Shown: positions 8,066-17,287, counted from the first letter of the stretch. The stretch is DNA of 64,000 nt from Algoriphagus litoralis (GCF_003259255.1 NZ_QGOL01000021.1:1-64000), one strand, 5' to 3'. Numbers and translations are program-made. The notes: generated from the sequence alone by a model not told the origin.

Positions 8066-9103
8066 ATGCTTCTTGACAAATCCGAAAAAATCGCCGTGGA
8101 TTCGCGCACGCCGAAATACCTCCAGGTAGTCAATTTGATCCTAGAGGACATCGAAAAAGGAAAACTAAAAATCGGGGACAGAATTCCCTCTATCAACGAA
8201 ACCAGTTTTGACTTTCTGCTCTCCAGAGATACTGTGGAAAAAGCCTACAACGAACTCAGAGACAGAGGAATCATCACTTCGGTTCGAGGTAAGGGTTTTT
8301 ACATTTCCTCTACCAACATGGGGCATAAAGTGAAAGTGCTTTTGCTTTTCAACAAGCTTAGCTCTTACAAAAAAATAATCTACTATTCCATCATTGAGAC
8401 CCTAGGTGCAAACGCAACAGTTGACCTGCAGATCCATCATTACAATCGAAACTTGCTTGAAGATCTACTCGAGACAAACATCGGTCAATACAACTATTAT
8501 GTCCTGGCACCCCACTTCTTTGATCAGTCCAGTCGGCCCGAAACCGCCTACGATCTGATCAAAAGAATTCCAAAGGACAAATTGTTGATCATTGACAGAG
8601 CTGTCAAAGATCATGAAAATGAGTTTCCGGGAGTTTACCAGGACTTTTCCAAAGACATCTTTGAAGTACTGGAATCAGGGATTTCTCACTTGAAAAAATA
8701 CGAGCGTCTGATTTTGGTTTTTCCGAAGGGAGATATGTATCCAGTAGAAATCATGGACGGATTTAAGCGGTTTTGCTTTTTCCATGATTTCAAAAATCTA
8801 ATCGTGGATGGGGTAGACGATGACGAGCCCCTGGATGCAGGCGATTGTCACATCGTGTTGGCTGAGTCAGATTTGGTAAACATCGTGAAAAAGTCACGGG
8901 AACAAATGCTCAAACTGGGCAGGGATATTGGAGTCATTTCGTACAACGATACCCCTCTCAAAGAAATCCTGGCAGATGGTATCACCACCATCTCGACAGA
9001 TTTTCAACAGATGGGTAAAATCATTGCAGAGCAGATTTTGGGCAAAGAAGACCGGATCCCGATCAAAAACCAATTTCGGATGACCCTTCGAAAATCACTT
9101 TGA
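8066..9103 (+). CDS. GntR-family transcriptional regulator with sugar-binding-like effector domain
   Basis: This is a 345-aa regulator. Residues ~15-80 form a GntR winged helix-turn-helix (LKIGDRIPSINETSFDFLLS, then RDTVEKAYNELRDRGI and VRGKGFYI). Residues ~85-345 resemble the periplasmic-binding-protein/LacI-type effector domain also found in AraR-like regulators. It sits between the aldolase and kinase genes, so it most likely senses a rhamnose-pathway sugar or phosphate. It is the natural candidate to bind the AGGATAG direct repeats at both sugar loci, but that link is inferred. The start codon directly follows a CCAATAACCCAATAGCCC word-repeat leader. Confidence 0.85.
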   Translation: MLLDKSEKIAVDSRTPKYLQVVNLILEDIEKGKLKIGDRIPSINETSFDFLLSRDTVEKAYNELRDRGIITSVRGKGFYISSTNMGHKVKVLLLFNKLSSYKKIIYYSIIETLGANATVDLQIHHYNRNLLEDLLETNIGQYNYYVLAPHFFDQSSRPETAYDLIKRIPKDKLLIIDRAVKDHENEFPGVYQDFSKDIFEVLESGISHLKKYERLILVFPKGDMYPVEIMDGFKRFCFFHDFKNLIVDGVDDDEPLDAGDCHIVLAESDLVNIVKKSREQMLKLGRDIGVISYNDTPLKEILADGITTISTDFQQMGKIIAEQILGKEDRIPIKNQFRMTLRKSL

Positions 9104-9204
9104 TGGATTGAATAATTGAAAGTTTGGGCTGGAAAGTGGTAAAGTTCCCGAGGGGAAAAGTTGCAAGATTTCCGATAGCAAAAAGCCTAAACACGGCTCA
9201 GGGC

Positions 9205-9240
9205 CTCGAATTTCGTACTTCGTAAATCGTATCTGAATAA
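9205..9240. repeat. Word-repeat leader before the rhamnulokinase gene
   Basis: The 137-bp gap between the regulator and kinase genes ends in TTTCGTACTTCGTAAATCG, directly before the kinase ATG. Nearly the same words precede the FG-GAP gene start at about 40990-41020. Confidence 0.6.
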
Positions 9241-10569
9241 ATGTCCAAAACTCCCGTCACTGCCGTCTTTGACATTGGAAAAACAAATAAAAAATTCTTC
9301 CTTTTCGATGAAAATCTAAAAGAAGTCTTCAATACCTACACTCGCCTGGAAGCTATTCCCGACGAAGATGGCTTTCCCAGCGAACCCATTCTTCCACTTC
9401 GGGAATGGATGCTAAAGACCTTCACAGAGGCATTGAATTCACCGACTTTTGAAATCAAAAAATTAAACTTCTCCGGACACGGAGCTTCGTTTGTTCAGAC
9501 GGATGATGCTGGAGAACCGGTCACCCCACTCTACGATTATCTTAAGCCCTATCCTGAAGAATTGCTGGATCGGTTCTATTCCGAAAATGGAGGAAAAGCA
9601 GTCTTTTGCCAACAGACCTCTTCCCCTCCATTGGCCATGCTGAATTCAGGGCTACAACTTTATTTTCTGAAATATGCCAAGCCCGATTTTTTTAAAAATG
9701 TAAAGCATTGCCTGCATCTTCCTCAATACCTTAGTCTGATTTTCACTGGCGAAATGGTCTCTGACTACACCAGCATCGGTTGTCATACCGGCCTTTGGGA
9801 TTTTGCCAAGATGGATTATCACGACTGGGTGAAAAGAGAAGGCATCGAAGCACTTCTTCCACAAATCCTTCCGGGGAACTTCCTGCTGAAAACCAAACCG
9901 GAGCTTGGAAACATTCCCTGCGGAATTGGCATCCATGACTCCTCAGGAGCACTTTTGCCGTACTTGAAGCAAGAAAAAGAACCTTTTGCACTGCTTTCAA
10001 CCGGCACTTGGGCGATTACAATTAACCCGTTTAACAAGACTTCGCTCACCGAATCAGAGCTTTACCAAGATTGCCTTCAATTTCTGAGTATCTCAGGTCA
10101 GCCGATCAAGATCTCCCGCTTATTCATCGGCGAAGAGCATAAAATTCAGGTAGAAGAAATGTATGCACATTGGCAGCTGCCACTCGGGACCTATAAAAAA
10201 TTGAAATTCGATGCCTCTCTTTATCAAAAAGTGGCTGAAAAATCCAAAAAACGAATCGCATTTCACTACCTGAAACCTCAGGATTACGGGTTGGCAAAGG
10301 CCGATTCCACCGACTGGAGTAGCTTTTCGGAGTTCACTGAGGCCTATTACACCTTTCTCCATGAGCTCACCGATATTCAGGTGGCCTCGATCCAACTTGT
10401 GCTTCGTGGCGCTCCCGTTTCCCGCCTGTTTGTGGACGGGGGATTCAATGCCAATGTGATTTTCTTGGAGATGCTCCGCAAAAAACTTCCAGGTATTGAA
10501 GTTATTCCCAGTGATTTTCCAAATGGGTCAGCATTGGGAGCTGCAATGCTGGTGAATATGGACGCATGA
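9241..10569 (+). CDS. rhaB: FGGY-family carbohydrate kinase, probable L-rhamnulokinase
   Basis: This is a 442-aa kinase with the two-lobed actin-like FGGY fold. An N-terminal phosphate-1 motif (TAVFDIGKTNKKFFLFDE) and a phosphate-2 region (LLSTGTWAITINPF) are present. A C-terminal adenosine loop (FVDGGFNANVIFLEML followed by NGSALGAAML) completes it. Its position between the rhamnulose-1-P aldolase and lutABC indicates ATP-dependent phosphorylation of L-rhamnulose to L-rhamnulose-1-phosphate. Family members also act on L-fuculose and D-xylulose, so the substrate rests on context. lutA follows after 16 bp. Confidence 0.87.
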   Translation: MSKTPVTAVFDIGKTNKKFFLFDENLKEVFNTYTRLEAIPDEDGFPSEPILPLREWMLKTFTEALNSPTFEIKKLNFSGHGASFVQTDDAGEPVTPLYDYLKPYPEELLDRFYSENGGKAVFCQQTSSPPLAMLNSGLQLYFLKYAKPDFFKNVKHCLHLPQYLSLIFTGEMVSDYTSIGCHTGLWDFAKMDYHDWVKREGIEALLPQILPGNFLLKTKPELGNIPCGIGIHDSSGALLPYLKQEKEPFALLSTGTWAITINPFNKTSLTESELYQDCLQFLSISGQPIKISRLFIGEEHKIQVEEMYAHWQLPLGTYKKLKFDASLYQKVAEKSKKRIAFHYLKPQDYGLAKADSTDWSSFSEFTEAYYTFLHELTDIQVASIQLVLRGAPVSRLFVDGGFNANVIFLEMLRKKLPGIEVIPSDFPNGSALGAAMLVNMDA

Positions 10570-10585
10570 GTTTAACTTGACGATT

Positions 10586-11344
10586 ATGAAATCCCCTTCC
10601 CTTACAGTTGCTCTTTTTATCCCCTGCTATGTAGATCAGTTCTACCCAAATGTTGGCGTTGCCACCTTGGAATTATTGGAAAAACTGGGCTGCAAGGTGT
10701 GCTATCCCTCTGGCCAAACCTGCTGTGGGCAACCTTTGGCAAATGCAGGATACGAGCGGGATACTATGGGAGCCACCAGACATTTCATCCAACTTTTTAG
10801 CGGATATGATTATGTAGTTGCTCCATCAGGGAGTTGCGTACTTCATGTGAAAGAACATTCGCCAACAGTCCCGGGCTTAGAAAAAGAACAAGCCGCGCTA
10901 CACGGCAAAATATTCGAATTGACCGAATTCATCACCGACATTCTTCAAGTCGACCAACTTGTAGGTAAATTTCCCCATCGGGTAGGGTACCATGCTTCCT
11001 GCCACGGGCAGCGGGGCTTACGGCTCGCTTCCAGTTCCGAACTCAATCAAACACCCTTCAATAAGGCACGCAAACTTTTGGAAAACCTGGAAGGTTTGGA
11101 TTGGGTGGAGTTGGGAAGGACAGACGAATGCTGTGGATTTGGGGGAACTTTTGCAGTCACTGAGGAAGCGCTTTCGATCCGTATGGGAAAAGATCGGCTG
11201 GAGGATCACCAAGCGCATCAGACTGAGATCATCACCGGTGGCGACATGTCCTGCATCATGCATCTGGAGGGAATTGCTACTCGCAATGGGCAAAAAATGA
11301 AGTTTATGCATGTTGCAGAAATCTTAAACCAAGCAATCTCATGA
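10586..11344 (+). CDS. lutA: L-lactate oxidation complex subunit LutA
   Basis: This protein of about 252 aa belongs to the LutA/YkgE family with two CCG domains, which bind an Fe-S cofactor via paired cysteines: TCCGQPLANAGYERD near the N-terminus and ECCGFGGTFAV near the C-terminus. LutABC oxidises L-lactate to pyruvate. The ATG at 10586 is preferred; an in-frame TTG nine bases upstream is less likely. Its stop overlaps the lutB start as ATGA, so translation is coupled. Its place after the aldolase/lactaldehyde dehydrogenase explains its job: consuming L-lactate from rhamnose. Confidence 0.92.
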   Translation: MKSPSLTVALFIPCYVDQFYPNVGVATLELLEKLGCKVCYPSGQTCCGQPLANAGYERDTMGATRHFIQLFSGYDYVVAPSGSCVLHVKEHSPTVPGLEKEQAALHGKIFELTEFITDILQVDQLVGKFPHRVGYHASCHGQRGLRLASSSELNQTPFNKARKLLENLEGLDWVELGRTDECCGFGGTFAVTEEALSIRMGKDRLEDHQAHQTEIITGGDMSCIMHLEGIATRNGQKMKFMHVAEILNQAIS

Positions 11345-12699
11345 GCCATCCTGCAAATGCTACTGAGTTTTTGAAAGACCAAGCCAAAGCAAAATGGCAT
11401 GATGAAACGCTTTGGTTTGTCAGGGACAAGCGGGATCGGATCAGCAAAACCATCCCTGAATGGGAGACACTCCGGGAATTGGCCTCTCAGATCAAAGACC
11501 ATGTCTTGGCCAATTTGGGTTCCTACTTGGAGGATTTCGAGCGAAATGCACTTAAAAACGGGATTCATATTCATTGGGCAACGGATGCTGAAGAGCATAA
11601 TCAACACGTATTGCGCATTCTCCAAGAGAAAAATTGTAAAGCCATCGTCAAAAGTAAATCTATCCTCACTGAAGAATGTCACCTAAACCCCTATCTCGAA
11701 AAACATGGGATAGAGGTCGTAGACACTGATCTCGGAGAGCGGATCGTCCAGTTTCTGAATCAGCCACCGAGCCATATTGTTCTTCCGGCGATCCATTTGA
11801 AAAAAGGTGAAATTTCTGATCTTTTCCATGAAAAGCTCCAAACCGAAAAGGGTAATCATGACCCAACCTATCTGACTCAAGCAGCCAGAATTCACCTTAG
11901 GGAGAAATTCCTAGGAGCAAAAGTAGCTATTACCGGAGTCAACTTTGGAATAGCTGAGACCGGAGAGTTTGTCGTTTGCACGAACGAAGGAAATGCAGAT
12001 ATGGGCGTTCACTTGGCTGATGTACACATCGCCTGTATGGGCATAGAAAAGATCCTTCCGAGGAGAAAAGATCTCGGGGTATTCCTTCGTCTTCTAGCTC
12101 GCTCGGCCACTGGTCAGCCTATTACAAATTACAATTCGCATTTTAGAAGCCCAGCCCGAGGCAAAGAAATCCATATTATTCTAGTCGATAACGGCCGCAC
12201 GGCTCAGCTAGCTCGAGAAAAATTCAAAAATTCGCTGAAATGCATCCGATGCGGAGCTTGCATGAACACCTGTCCGATTTACCGGAGAAGCGGTGGATTC
12301 AGCTATGGAAGTACTGTTCCCGGCCCGATTGGGTCAATTTTATCTCCAGGGTTGGATATGAAAAAACACAGCACACTTCCATTTGCCTCCACGCTATGTG
12401 GAAGCTGCTCGGATGTCTGTCCCGTGAAAATCAACATTCATGAGCAACTCTATGAATGGCGGCAGGAAATCACCAAAACCCATGGCGAATTTGGCAAAGG
12501 GCTTTCTATGAAATTGGCTAGCGGCATTTTCAAAAGCCCCCTAGCGTATAAAATTTCCGGCAGCTTGATGCGCTCGGCACTTAAAACCTTACCCGATAGC
12601 CTGATTTATCATCCTTTGAATACATGGGGAAAAAGCAGAAACCTGCCTGAAACCCCAAAAGAGACTTTTCAGCAATGGTATCAAAAGAACAGATCATGA
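11341..12699 (+). CDS. lutB: L-lactate oxidation complex iron-sulfur subunit LutB
   Basis: This is a 452-aa iron-sulfur protein of the LutB/YkgF family. A LUD domain fills the first ~300 residues. Two 4Fe-4S cysteine clusters follow: CIRCGACMNTCPIYRR at ~300-315 and CGSCSDVCPVKINIHEQL at ~357-374. It carries electrons in the LutABC complex that turns L-lactate into pyruvate. Its start overlaps lutA and its stop overlaps lutC, both as ATGA, so the three subunits are translated as a unit. Length and motifs are normal for the family. Confidence 0.93.
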   Translation: MSHPANATEFLKDQAKAKWHDETLWFVRDKRDRISKTIPEWETLRELASQIKDHVLANLGSYLEDFERNALKNGIHIHWATDAEEHNQHVLRILQEKNCKAIVKSKSILTEECHLNPYLEKHGIEVVDTDLGERIVQFLNQPPSHIVLPAIHLKKGEISDLFHEKLQTEKGNHDPTYLTQAARIHLREKFLGAKVAITGVNFGIAETGEFVVCTNEGNADMGVHLADVHIACMGIEKILPRRKDLGVFLRLLARSATGQPITNYNSHFRSPARGKEIHIILVDNGRTAQLAREKFKNSLKCIRCGACMNTCPIYRRSGGFSYGSTVPGPIGSILSPGLDMKKHSTLPFASTLCGSCSDVCPVKINIHEQLYEWRQEITKTHGEFGKGLSMKLASGIFKSPLAYKISGSLMRSALKTLPDSLIYHPLNTWGKSRNLPETPKETFQQWYQKNRS

Positions 12700-13256
12700 G
12701 CAGCCGGGAAAGAATTTTATCAGCAATTGCCGGCGTCCCAAGCGAAAGTAAAAAATTGCCCGAAATTCCAGCTTTCCGACTTGCTGGCGATTTGGAAGAG
12801 CTATTTGCAACAGCTATTATGGGAAATAAAGGGGAAGTACTCTCCAAAGAAGAATTTGAAAAATGGCTTCCTACCATGCATTTTTCTAAGGTGATTTCTC
12901 TTTCCAATCATTTCAAAACTCATTCAACTCATGAACTTCCAGAAGATCCACATGAGTTGGAGGATCTTGGTTTGGCGATTTTGGAGGGACAGTTGGGTGT
13001 GGCGGAAAATGGAGCGATTTGGATGGAGGATTCCAATCTAGGACTTCGAGCTTTGCCCTTTATCACCGAACATCTGGCGATAGTGCTGGATCGGAACAAA
13101 TTGGTAGAGACCATGCACCAAGGCTATGACTTGATCGGGAATGCCAGTTCTGGCTTTGGTCTTTTCATCGCCGGCCCCTCCAAAACCGCCGATATTGAGC
13201 AATCCTTAGTCATTGGTGCACATGGGGCCAAAAGTCTCAGGGTGGTGTTGATCTAG
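12696..13256 (+). CDS. lutC: L-lactate oxidation complex subunit LutC
   Basis: This is a 186-aa LUD-domain protein of the LutC/YkgG family, the third subunit of the lactate oxidation complex. Typical features are the N-terminal SSRERILSAI segment and the C-terminal IAGPSKTADIEQSLVIGAHG loop. The ATG at 12696 is chosen because it overlaps the lutB stop as ATGA, like the lutA/lutB junction; another ATG lies seven codons upstream inside lutB. Its stop codon overlaps the stop of the convergent histidine kinase gene. Confidence 0.92.
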   Translation: MSSRERILSAIAGVPSESKKLPEIPAFRLAGDLEELFATAIMGNKGEVLSKEEFEKWLPTMHFSKVISLSNHFKTHSTHELPEDPHELEDLGLAILEGQLGVAENGAIWMEDSNLGLRALPFITEHLAIVLDRNKLVETMHQGYDLIGNASSGFGLFIAGPSKTADIEQSLVIGAHGAKSLRVVLI

Positions 13257-14551
13257 CTGATTTTGCGGGTGAGAAAAAATACAATGTGACCATTGATTGT
13301 CTCAAAACCCATTTTCATTTCTAATTTATCCGCTATTTTTTTGCAAAGTGGCAGCCCCAAGCCTGTACCCTTTTCCCGCTCGGTTCCAAAGGTGGTTTTC
13401 ACCTTGAATTCAAAAAGATCATGACTGATCAACTCTTCAGTCTCTTGCCATTCATTTTTCACTTCCCAGCGGAGGTCATTTCCAGTCCGAGTCGAAATGA
13501 GATCAATCTTTGATCCTATTGGAGAAAATTTGATCGCATTGTCCAGAAGATTTTTGAGGATAATTCTGATTTCGTTCAGCTCCAATTCCACCGGACTGTC
13601 CGGCCCATGCTCGATCGTAATTATTTCTTGGAGCTTTCGGGATGCCTGCACTTGCATGATCTTCTTCATTTCGAGAAGTAGGTCGCTTGGTTTGACCGCA
13701 GTGACTTCAGGCTGACGGTCTTCCAATTCAGCGAGCACCCATTCCAAGGTATTGTTGAGTACTTTATTTAAATGAAAGCTTTGGGATTTGAGGTCAGAGA
13801 AGATTAATTCCAATTCGTTCTTTTCAAAAGAATCCTTCTCAGCCAACTCCAATGTTTGGCTCAAGGTGCCAATGGGACTTTTTAAATCATGGGAAAGGAC
13901 AGCCAAAAGCTGATTTTTTTTAACATTCAAAGATTCCAACTCAGCTAAGGCAATATCTTTTTCCTGCTGGATTTGATTGAGCGCCTCATTTTGGATCCGG
14001 TTTTGGTTGACAAAAATGTAAATACTAAAAAAGACGAACAAGCCTGTCCATAATAGTGTAACCCAGTGATCCCAAAACAAATTTTCAGAATTAATGTACT
14101 GCTGTTCTATAGTATACCAGCCTTTTACCTCCCCATAAAATAAAAGGCTAAAAATCAAATACGCGATTACCAGCCAGAAATACATCATTTTCCCCCGGGT
14201 AAGCATGGTGATCGCAACGATAAAAATAAAAATCGTATAGGTAGTCGGTCCTTTGTATCCTTCGTTGTTGAAAAAATTGACGCTAATCGCAAAGAATCCA
14301 AAAGCCAACATCCAATGAATGACAGGATCAAAGGACTTATATCGCTTCATCACCCAATACCCAACCAAAAAAGGAATGGAAAAGGACAATTTTGCAACGA
14401 CTATGAAAAAACTTAGCCCCACAAAAAAATCACTCACTCCCAAAAAAATCATCAGAAACCCCGTCAAAAGCGCAAAAGCTTCTGAAATGCGATGTTGTAA
14501 CTGTTGTAGATTACCGGGTTGTTCTATCGAACCAAAAAATTTGAAATTCAT
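13253..14551 (-). CDS. Membrane sensor histidine kinase (orphan)
   Basis: This is a 432-aa kinase with about six N-terminal membrane helices (residues ~25-190) and a short coiled linker (190-215). The H-box SHDLKSP carries the phospho-accepting His at 221. The HATPase domain has an N-box (LKNLLDNAIKFSP, ~332-344), an F-box-like LFEFKVKTTF and a G2 box GTGLGL (395-400). The usual G1 box (DxGxG) between N- and G2-boxes is not visible; the stretch reads WEVKNEWQE instead, so nucleotide binding may be altered. No response regulator gene is nearby. The signal sensed is unknown. Confidence 0.88.
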   Translation of the reverse strand: MNFKFFGSIEQPGNLQQLQHRISEAFALLTGFLMIFLGVSDFFVGLSFFIVVAKLSFSIPFLVGYWVMKRYKSFDPVIHWMLAFGFFAISVNFFNNEGYKGPTTYTIFIFIVAITMLTRGKMMYFWLVIAYLIFSLLFYGEVKGWYTIEQQYINSENLFWDHWVTLLWTGLFVFFSIYIFVNQNRIQNEALNQIQQEKDIALAELESLNVKKNQLLAVLSHDLKSPIGTLSQTLELAEKDSFEKNELELIFSDLKSQSFHLNKVLNNTLEWVLAELEDRQPEVTAVKPSDLLLEMKKIMQVQASRKLQEIITIEHGPDSPVELELNEIRIILKNLLDNAIKFSPIGSKIDLISTRTGNDLRWEVKNEWQETEELISHDLFEFKVKTTFGTEREKGTGLGLPLCKKIADKLEMKMGFETINGHIVFFLTRKIS

Positions 14552-14655
14552 TTGGCGCTATTTTCGAGAACTAAAAATAGCTATAATTAGATAATACAAA
14601 CGATAAATAGCTTAGCAATTAAATAAAATTGCATCTAATCTATCATTTTTTGCAT

Positions 14656-15036
14656 TTAAAACTGGGAGTGAATGGCGATCCTGTTTCCCTCCGAATCAAT
14701 AAAAACCCCCATATACCCAATGTCTGGAGCAATAAGCCGCTTGGGGATCTGTACCTCTCCTCCAGCTTCATTCACACGATTCAACTCCATCTCGCAATTT
14801 TCAGACGAAAAATAAATCAGCGAACCTGCAAAGCCGGAAGTCTGGTAAAAATCCTTGTGAAAGACTAAGCTGCCTCCCGCTCCTCCCTTACTTTCATCCC
14901 AAGGAAACCAGGCCATCTGAAAATCACCCAAATCCTGCTTTTTCAAAGAGCAGTCAAATACTTTTTGATAAAAATCGATCGCTCGGTCCATATCTTGCAC
15001 CGGGATCTCAAACCAACCTACTGTTACTGATTTCAA
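14656..15036 (-). CDS. VOC (glyoxalase/bleomycin resistance) superfamily protein
   Basis: This is a single-domain VOC-fold protein of about 126 aa. It starts with the typical SVTVGWFEIPVQDMDRAIDFYQ strand-helix (here 21 residues split as SVTVGWFEIPV and QDMDRAIDFYQ) and ends with GYMGVFIDSEGNRIAIHS, carrying the usual C-terminal metal-ligand strand. Such proteins are metal-dependent lyases, dioxygenases or resistance proteins; the substrate is unknown. No ATG exists before the domain. The frame stays open to a TTG at 15090, but those extra codons fall in an AT-rich word repeat, so the TTG at 15036, which starts exactly at the domain, is preferred. The start is therefore uncertain. Confidence 0.75.
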   Translation of the reverse strand: MKSVTVGWFEIPVQDMDRAIDFYQKVFDCSLKKQDLGDFQMAWFPWDESKGGAGGSLVFHKDFYQTSGFAGSLIYFSSENCEMELNRVNEAGGEVQIPKRLIAPDIGYMGVFIDSEGNRIAIHSQF

Positions 15037-15070
15037 AGCGTCTGGGATAATTAGTTTTGGGTTATTTAAA

Positions 15071-15145
15071 GTTCGGTGTTCGAAATTCAAAATTCGAATT
15101 TCAATATTGAAATATTGAACATCGAATTCTGGATAATGAATACTG
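15071..15145. repeat. Word-repeat spacer (GTTCGAAATTCAAAATTCG type)
   Basis: This is a run of overlapping words on the theme TTCGAATTTCAATATTGAA / AACATCGAATTCTGGATAATG between the NHL-propeller and VOC genes. The same vocabulary recurs at 25.1, 27.6, 40.8 and 44.9 kb. Confidence 0.6.
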
Positions 15146-15149
15146 AAGT

Positions 15150-16190
15150 CTATACTCTGGTAAGTTTAATCGGATAGCTTTTCCCCGCATTCCACTGGCA
15201 TACATAGATATTTTCATCCTGATCGATGCACACATCATGACAATGTTTGAATACGGCTTCTTTCTGTACCATTAGCTGAAGTTCTCCATTTCGGTATTCT
15301 GGTGCAGTTCCACCGGGATTGGATACTACTTTGTTTTCTTTGTCCAAGATGGTGACAAATCCGGAATTATCGGTTTGCTCCAAATACCTCAATCTTGACC
15401 AGCAAACCCCGGCATAGAGATTTTCACCATGAATGACCGGACGGCATACAAATGCTCCCGGGAGGAAAATGGTCTCCATATAGTTCCCGTCCATACTGAA
15501 CCGCTTGAAGGAATTATGACCTCGTGAGGTACAAAGTAAAGTAGGCGCCTTCCCGCCACGCTGATCGATCGCGATCCCATGTGCAGTACTAAACTCAGCG
15601 TCCTGATTGCCTCTGCCTCCAAATTTCCGAATGAAATTCCCGTCTTTGTCGAACTGAAGAAAATACTGGGATCCATAGCCATCAGCGATATACAAATCTC
15701 CATTTGGAGCAACAGCCGTCTCTGTAGGAACCCAAGACATTTTTTCAGTATAAATTCCTGAAGCTAGGGGAGATTTAATTTCGGCAATAATTCTACCATC
15801 AAGCGTGGTTTTCACTACTTTTCCCCCGTTATCTACCACCCAGAGGTATTCCGCGTCCCCTTCATCTACCAGGGAAAGTCCATGAGCCCGATCCAGCCCC
15901 AAAGTCCAGGTAGAAAGCAATTTCCCAGACTGATCGTAGATGATTACGTTATTTTTCACTTCATCGGTCAGCATAATCATGCGACCTTTTCGATCCATCA
16001 CCATCTCATGGCAATTGACCACAGGCACCTTGGCAGGGTCTAGGTTACCCCATGCGGAGTCAATTTTATACTTGAAATCACCGTGACCTAGGATCGTTTC
16101 TTGCTTCGCAAGTAGCGGAATGTATGGATTAATACTCATAGCGAGTCCTAAAAAGGAGGAGGTTTGAATGAATTTTCTTCTGGAGTTCAT
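15150..16190 (-). CDS. Six-bladed beta-propeller (NHL-like) protein with Tat-type signal
   Basis: The protein is about 346 aa. It has a twin-arginine leader (N-S-R-R-K-F-I-Q, then a hydrophobic stretch), so it is likely exported folded. The rest is a repeat-rich propeller with NHL-like blades: HGLSLVDEGDAEYLWVVDNG, AVAPNGDLYIADGYGSQ, HGIAIDQRGG and CHDVCIDQDENIYVCQW. Several His and Cys residues near blade ends suggest a metal site, as in peptidyl-amidating or copper-type propellers, but this is only suggestive. The ATG at 16190 is preferred because it places the Arg pair at the usual distance from the start; the frame is open seven codons further. Function is unknown. Confidence 0.75.
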   Translation of the reverse strand: MNSRRKFIQTSSFLGLAMSINPYIPLLAKQETILGHGDFKYKIDSAWGNLDPAKVPVVNCHEMVMDRKGRMIMLTDEVKNNVIIYDQSGKLLSTWTLGLDRAHGLSLVDEGDAEYLWVVDNGGKVVKTTLDGRIIAEIKSPLASGIYTEKMSWVPTETAVAPNGDLYIADGYGSQYFLQFDKDGNFIRKFGGRGNQDAEFSTAHGIAIDQRGGKAPTLLCTSRGHNSFKRFSMDGNYMETIFLPGAFVCRPVIHGENLYAGVCWSRLRYLEQTDNSGFVTILDKENKVVSNPGGTAPEYRNGELQLMVQKEAVFKHCHDVCIDQDENIYVCQWNAGKSYPIKLTRV

Positions 16191-16339
16191 GTGCGAATTG
16201 ACTATCATCAAGGTAATCTATTCTGGAAAGATTGAAAAATCGAAAGGTTGGAAAATTGAAAAATTTGGGTCCTCGGTCTTTAAAAAGATTGAAAAAAAAA
16301 GGAAATGCCTAAATTGGATCAACTCAAAATCAACCTGTC

Positions 16340-17167
16340 ATGCAAATCAAACACCTATTCCTAGCCCTCCTATTACTTGGTCCCCTTGGACTGAGTGCTC
16401 AGGAAATAGCGCTTCAACTCTACTCACTCAGAAATGAGATGAAAGAAGATCCTGTCAAATACCATCAGATGATTTCCGAATGGGGCATTTCTGCGCTTGA
16501 AGGTGGTGGTGGATATGGAATGTCAGATGCAGAATACCAAAAATTGCTCGCTGATAATAAACTGAAAATAGTAGGTGTCGGTGCAGACTATAATCGGCTG
16601 AAAACAGATCCCGCAGGTATCATCGCCGATGCAAAAAAATACGGTGCTAAATACGCCACCTGCTATTGGATCCCTCACGCAGAAGGTCCCATAAGTCTAG
16701 AAGAAATCAAGGCTGCAACGGAGCTATTCAACACTGCCGGGGAAATGCTAGCCAAAGAAGGGATCACACTTACTTACCATCCCCATGGTTACGAATTTCA
16801 GAATTCAGGTTCGGGTACCCCAATGGATTACATGCTTGCAAATGCCAAAAACTTCAAGTTTAATATGGATGTTTTCTGGGTGAAAATGGGCGGAGGAGAC
16901 CCACTTGCCATCATGAAAGCTCATCCGGGCAAATTCCCGCAACTTCACCTCAAGGATCGAAAAAAAGGAACTCCGGGCTCCCCTGATGGACGGGGAGACG
17001 TGGAAACAAATGTCGTTTTGGGAACAGGAGATATTGATATTGCGGGACTGATTCAAGAAGCAAAAAAGCAAGGAACCAGCTATCTCGTAATTGAGGATGA
17101 AAGCTCCAGATCTGTGACTCAAATCCCGCAAAGCGTAGCCTTTATCAAAAGTGAATTGAAAAAATGA
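16340..17167 (+). CDS. Secreted sugar phosphate isomerase/epimerase-like TIM-barrel protein
   Basis: This is a 275-aa xylose-isomerase-like TIM barrel with an N-terminal signal peptide (MQIKHLFLALLLLGPLGLSA, then Q). Core strands and metal-ligand regions are visible in YHPHGYEFQ, NMDVFWVKMGGGDP, LHLKDRKKG and LVIEDESS. It is therefore expected in the periplasm, where members of this group act on free or oxidised sugars rather than sugar phosphates. Substrate unknown. A strong terminator follows 22 bp after the stop, so it is probably monocistronic. Confidence 0.82.
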   Translation: MQIKHLFLALLLLGPLGLSAQEIALQLYSLRNEMKEDPVKYHQMISEWGISALEGGGGYGMSDAEYQKLLADNKLKIVGVGADYNRLKTDPAGIIADAKKYGAKYATCYWIPHAEGPISLEEIKAATELFNTAGEMLAKEGITLTYHPHGYEFQNSGSGTPMDYMLANAKNFKFNMDVFWVKMGGGDPLAIMKAHPGKFPQLHLKDRKKGTPGSPDGRGDVETNVVLGTGDIDIAGLIQEAKKQGTSYLVIEDESSRSVTQIPQSVAFIKSELKK

Positions 17168-17188
17168 TTAAGGATAGCCCTTGACAGC

Positions 17189-17223
17189 AAACCTTCCGGA
17201 GATTCATCTCGGAAGGTTTTTTT
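17189..17223 (+). terminator. Intrinsic terminator after the TIM-barrel gene
   Basis: AAACCTTCCG (17189-17198) pairs with CGGAAGGTTT (17210-17219), and the T-run extends to 17223. Confidence 0.9.
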
Positions 17224-17287
17224 GTATGAACATCCGTCCTGATTTTTTGTTAGCTTTCAAACTTAAATCCAAATTCAAATTAACCCC

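Noticed and set aside
17225..17287. Promoter with a TTTG / TAnnTTTG pair before the DUF2911 gene
   Set aside because: The best candidate pair is separated by about 26 bases, longer than usual for Bacteroidota promoters, and the -7 match is imperfect.
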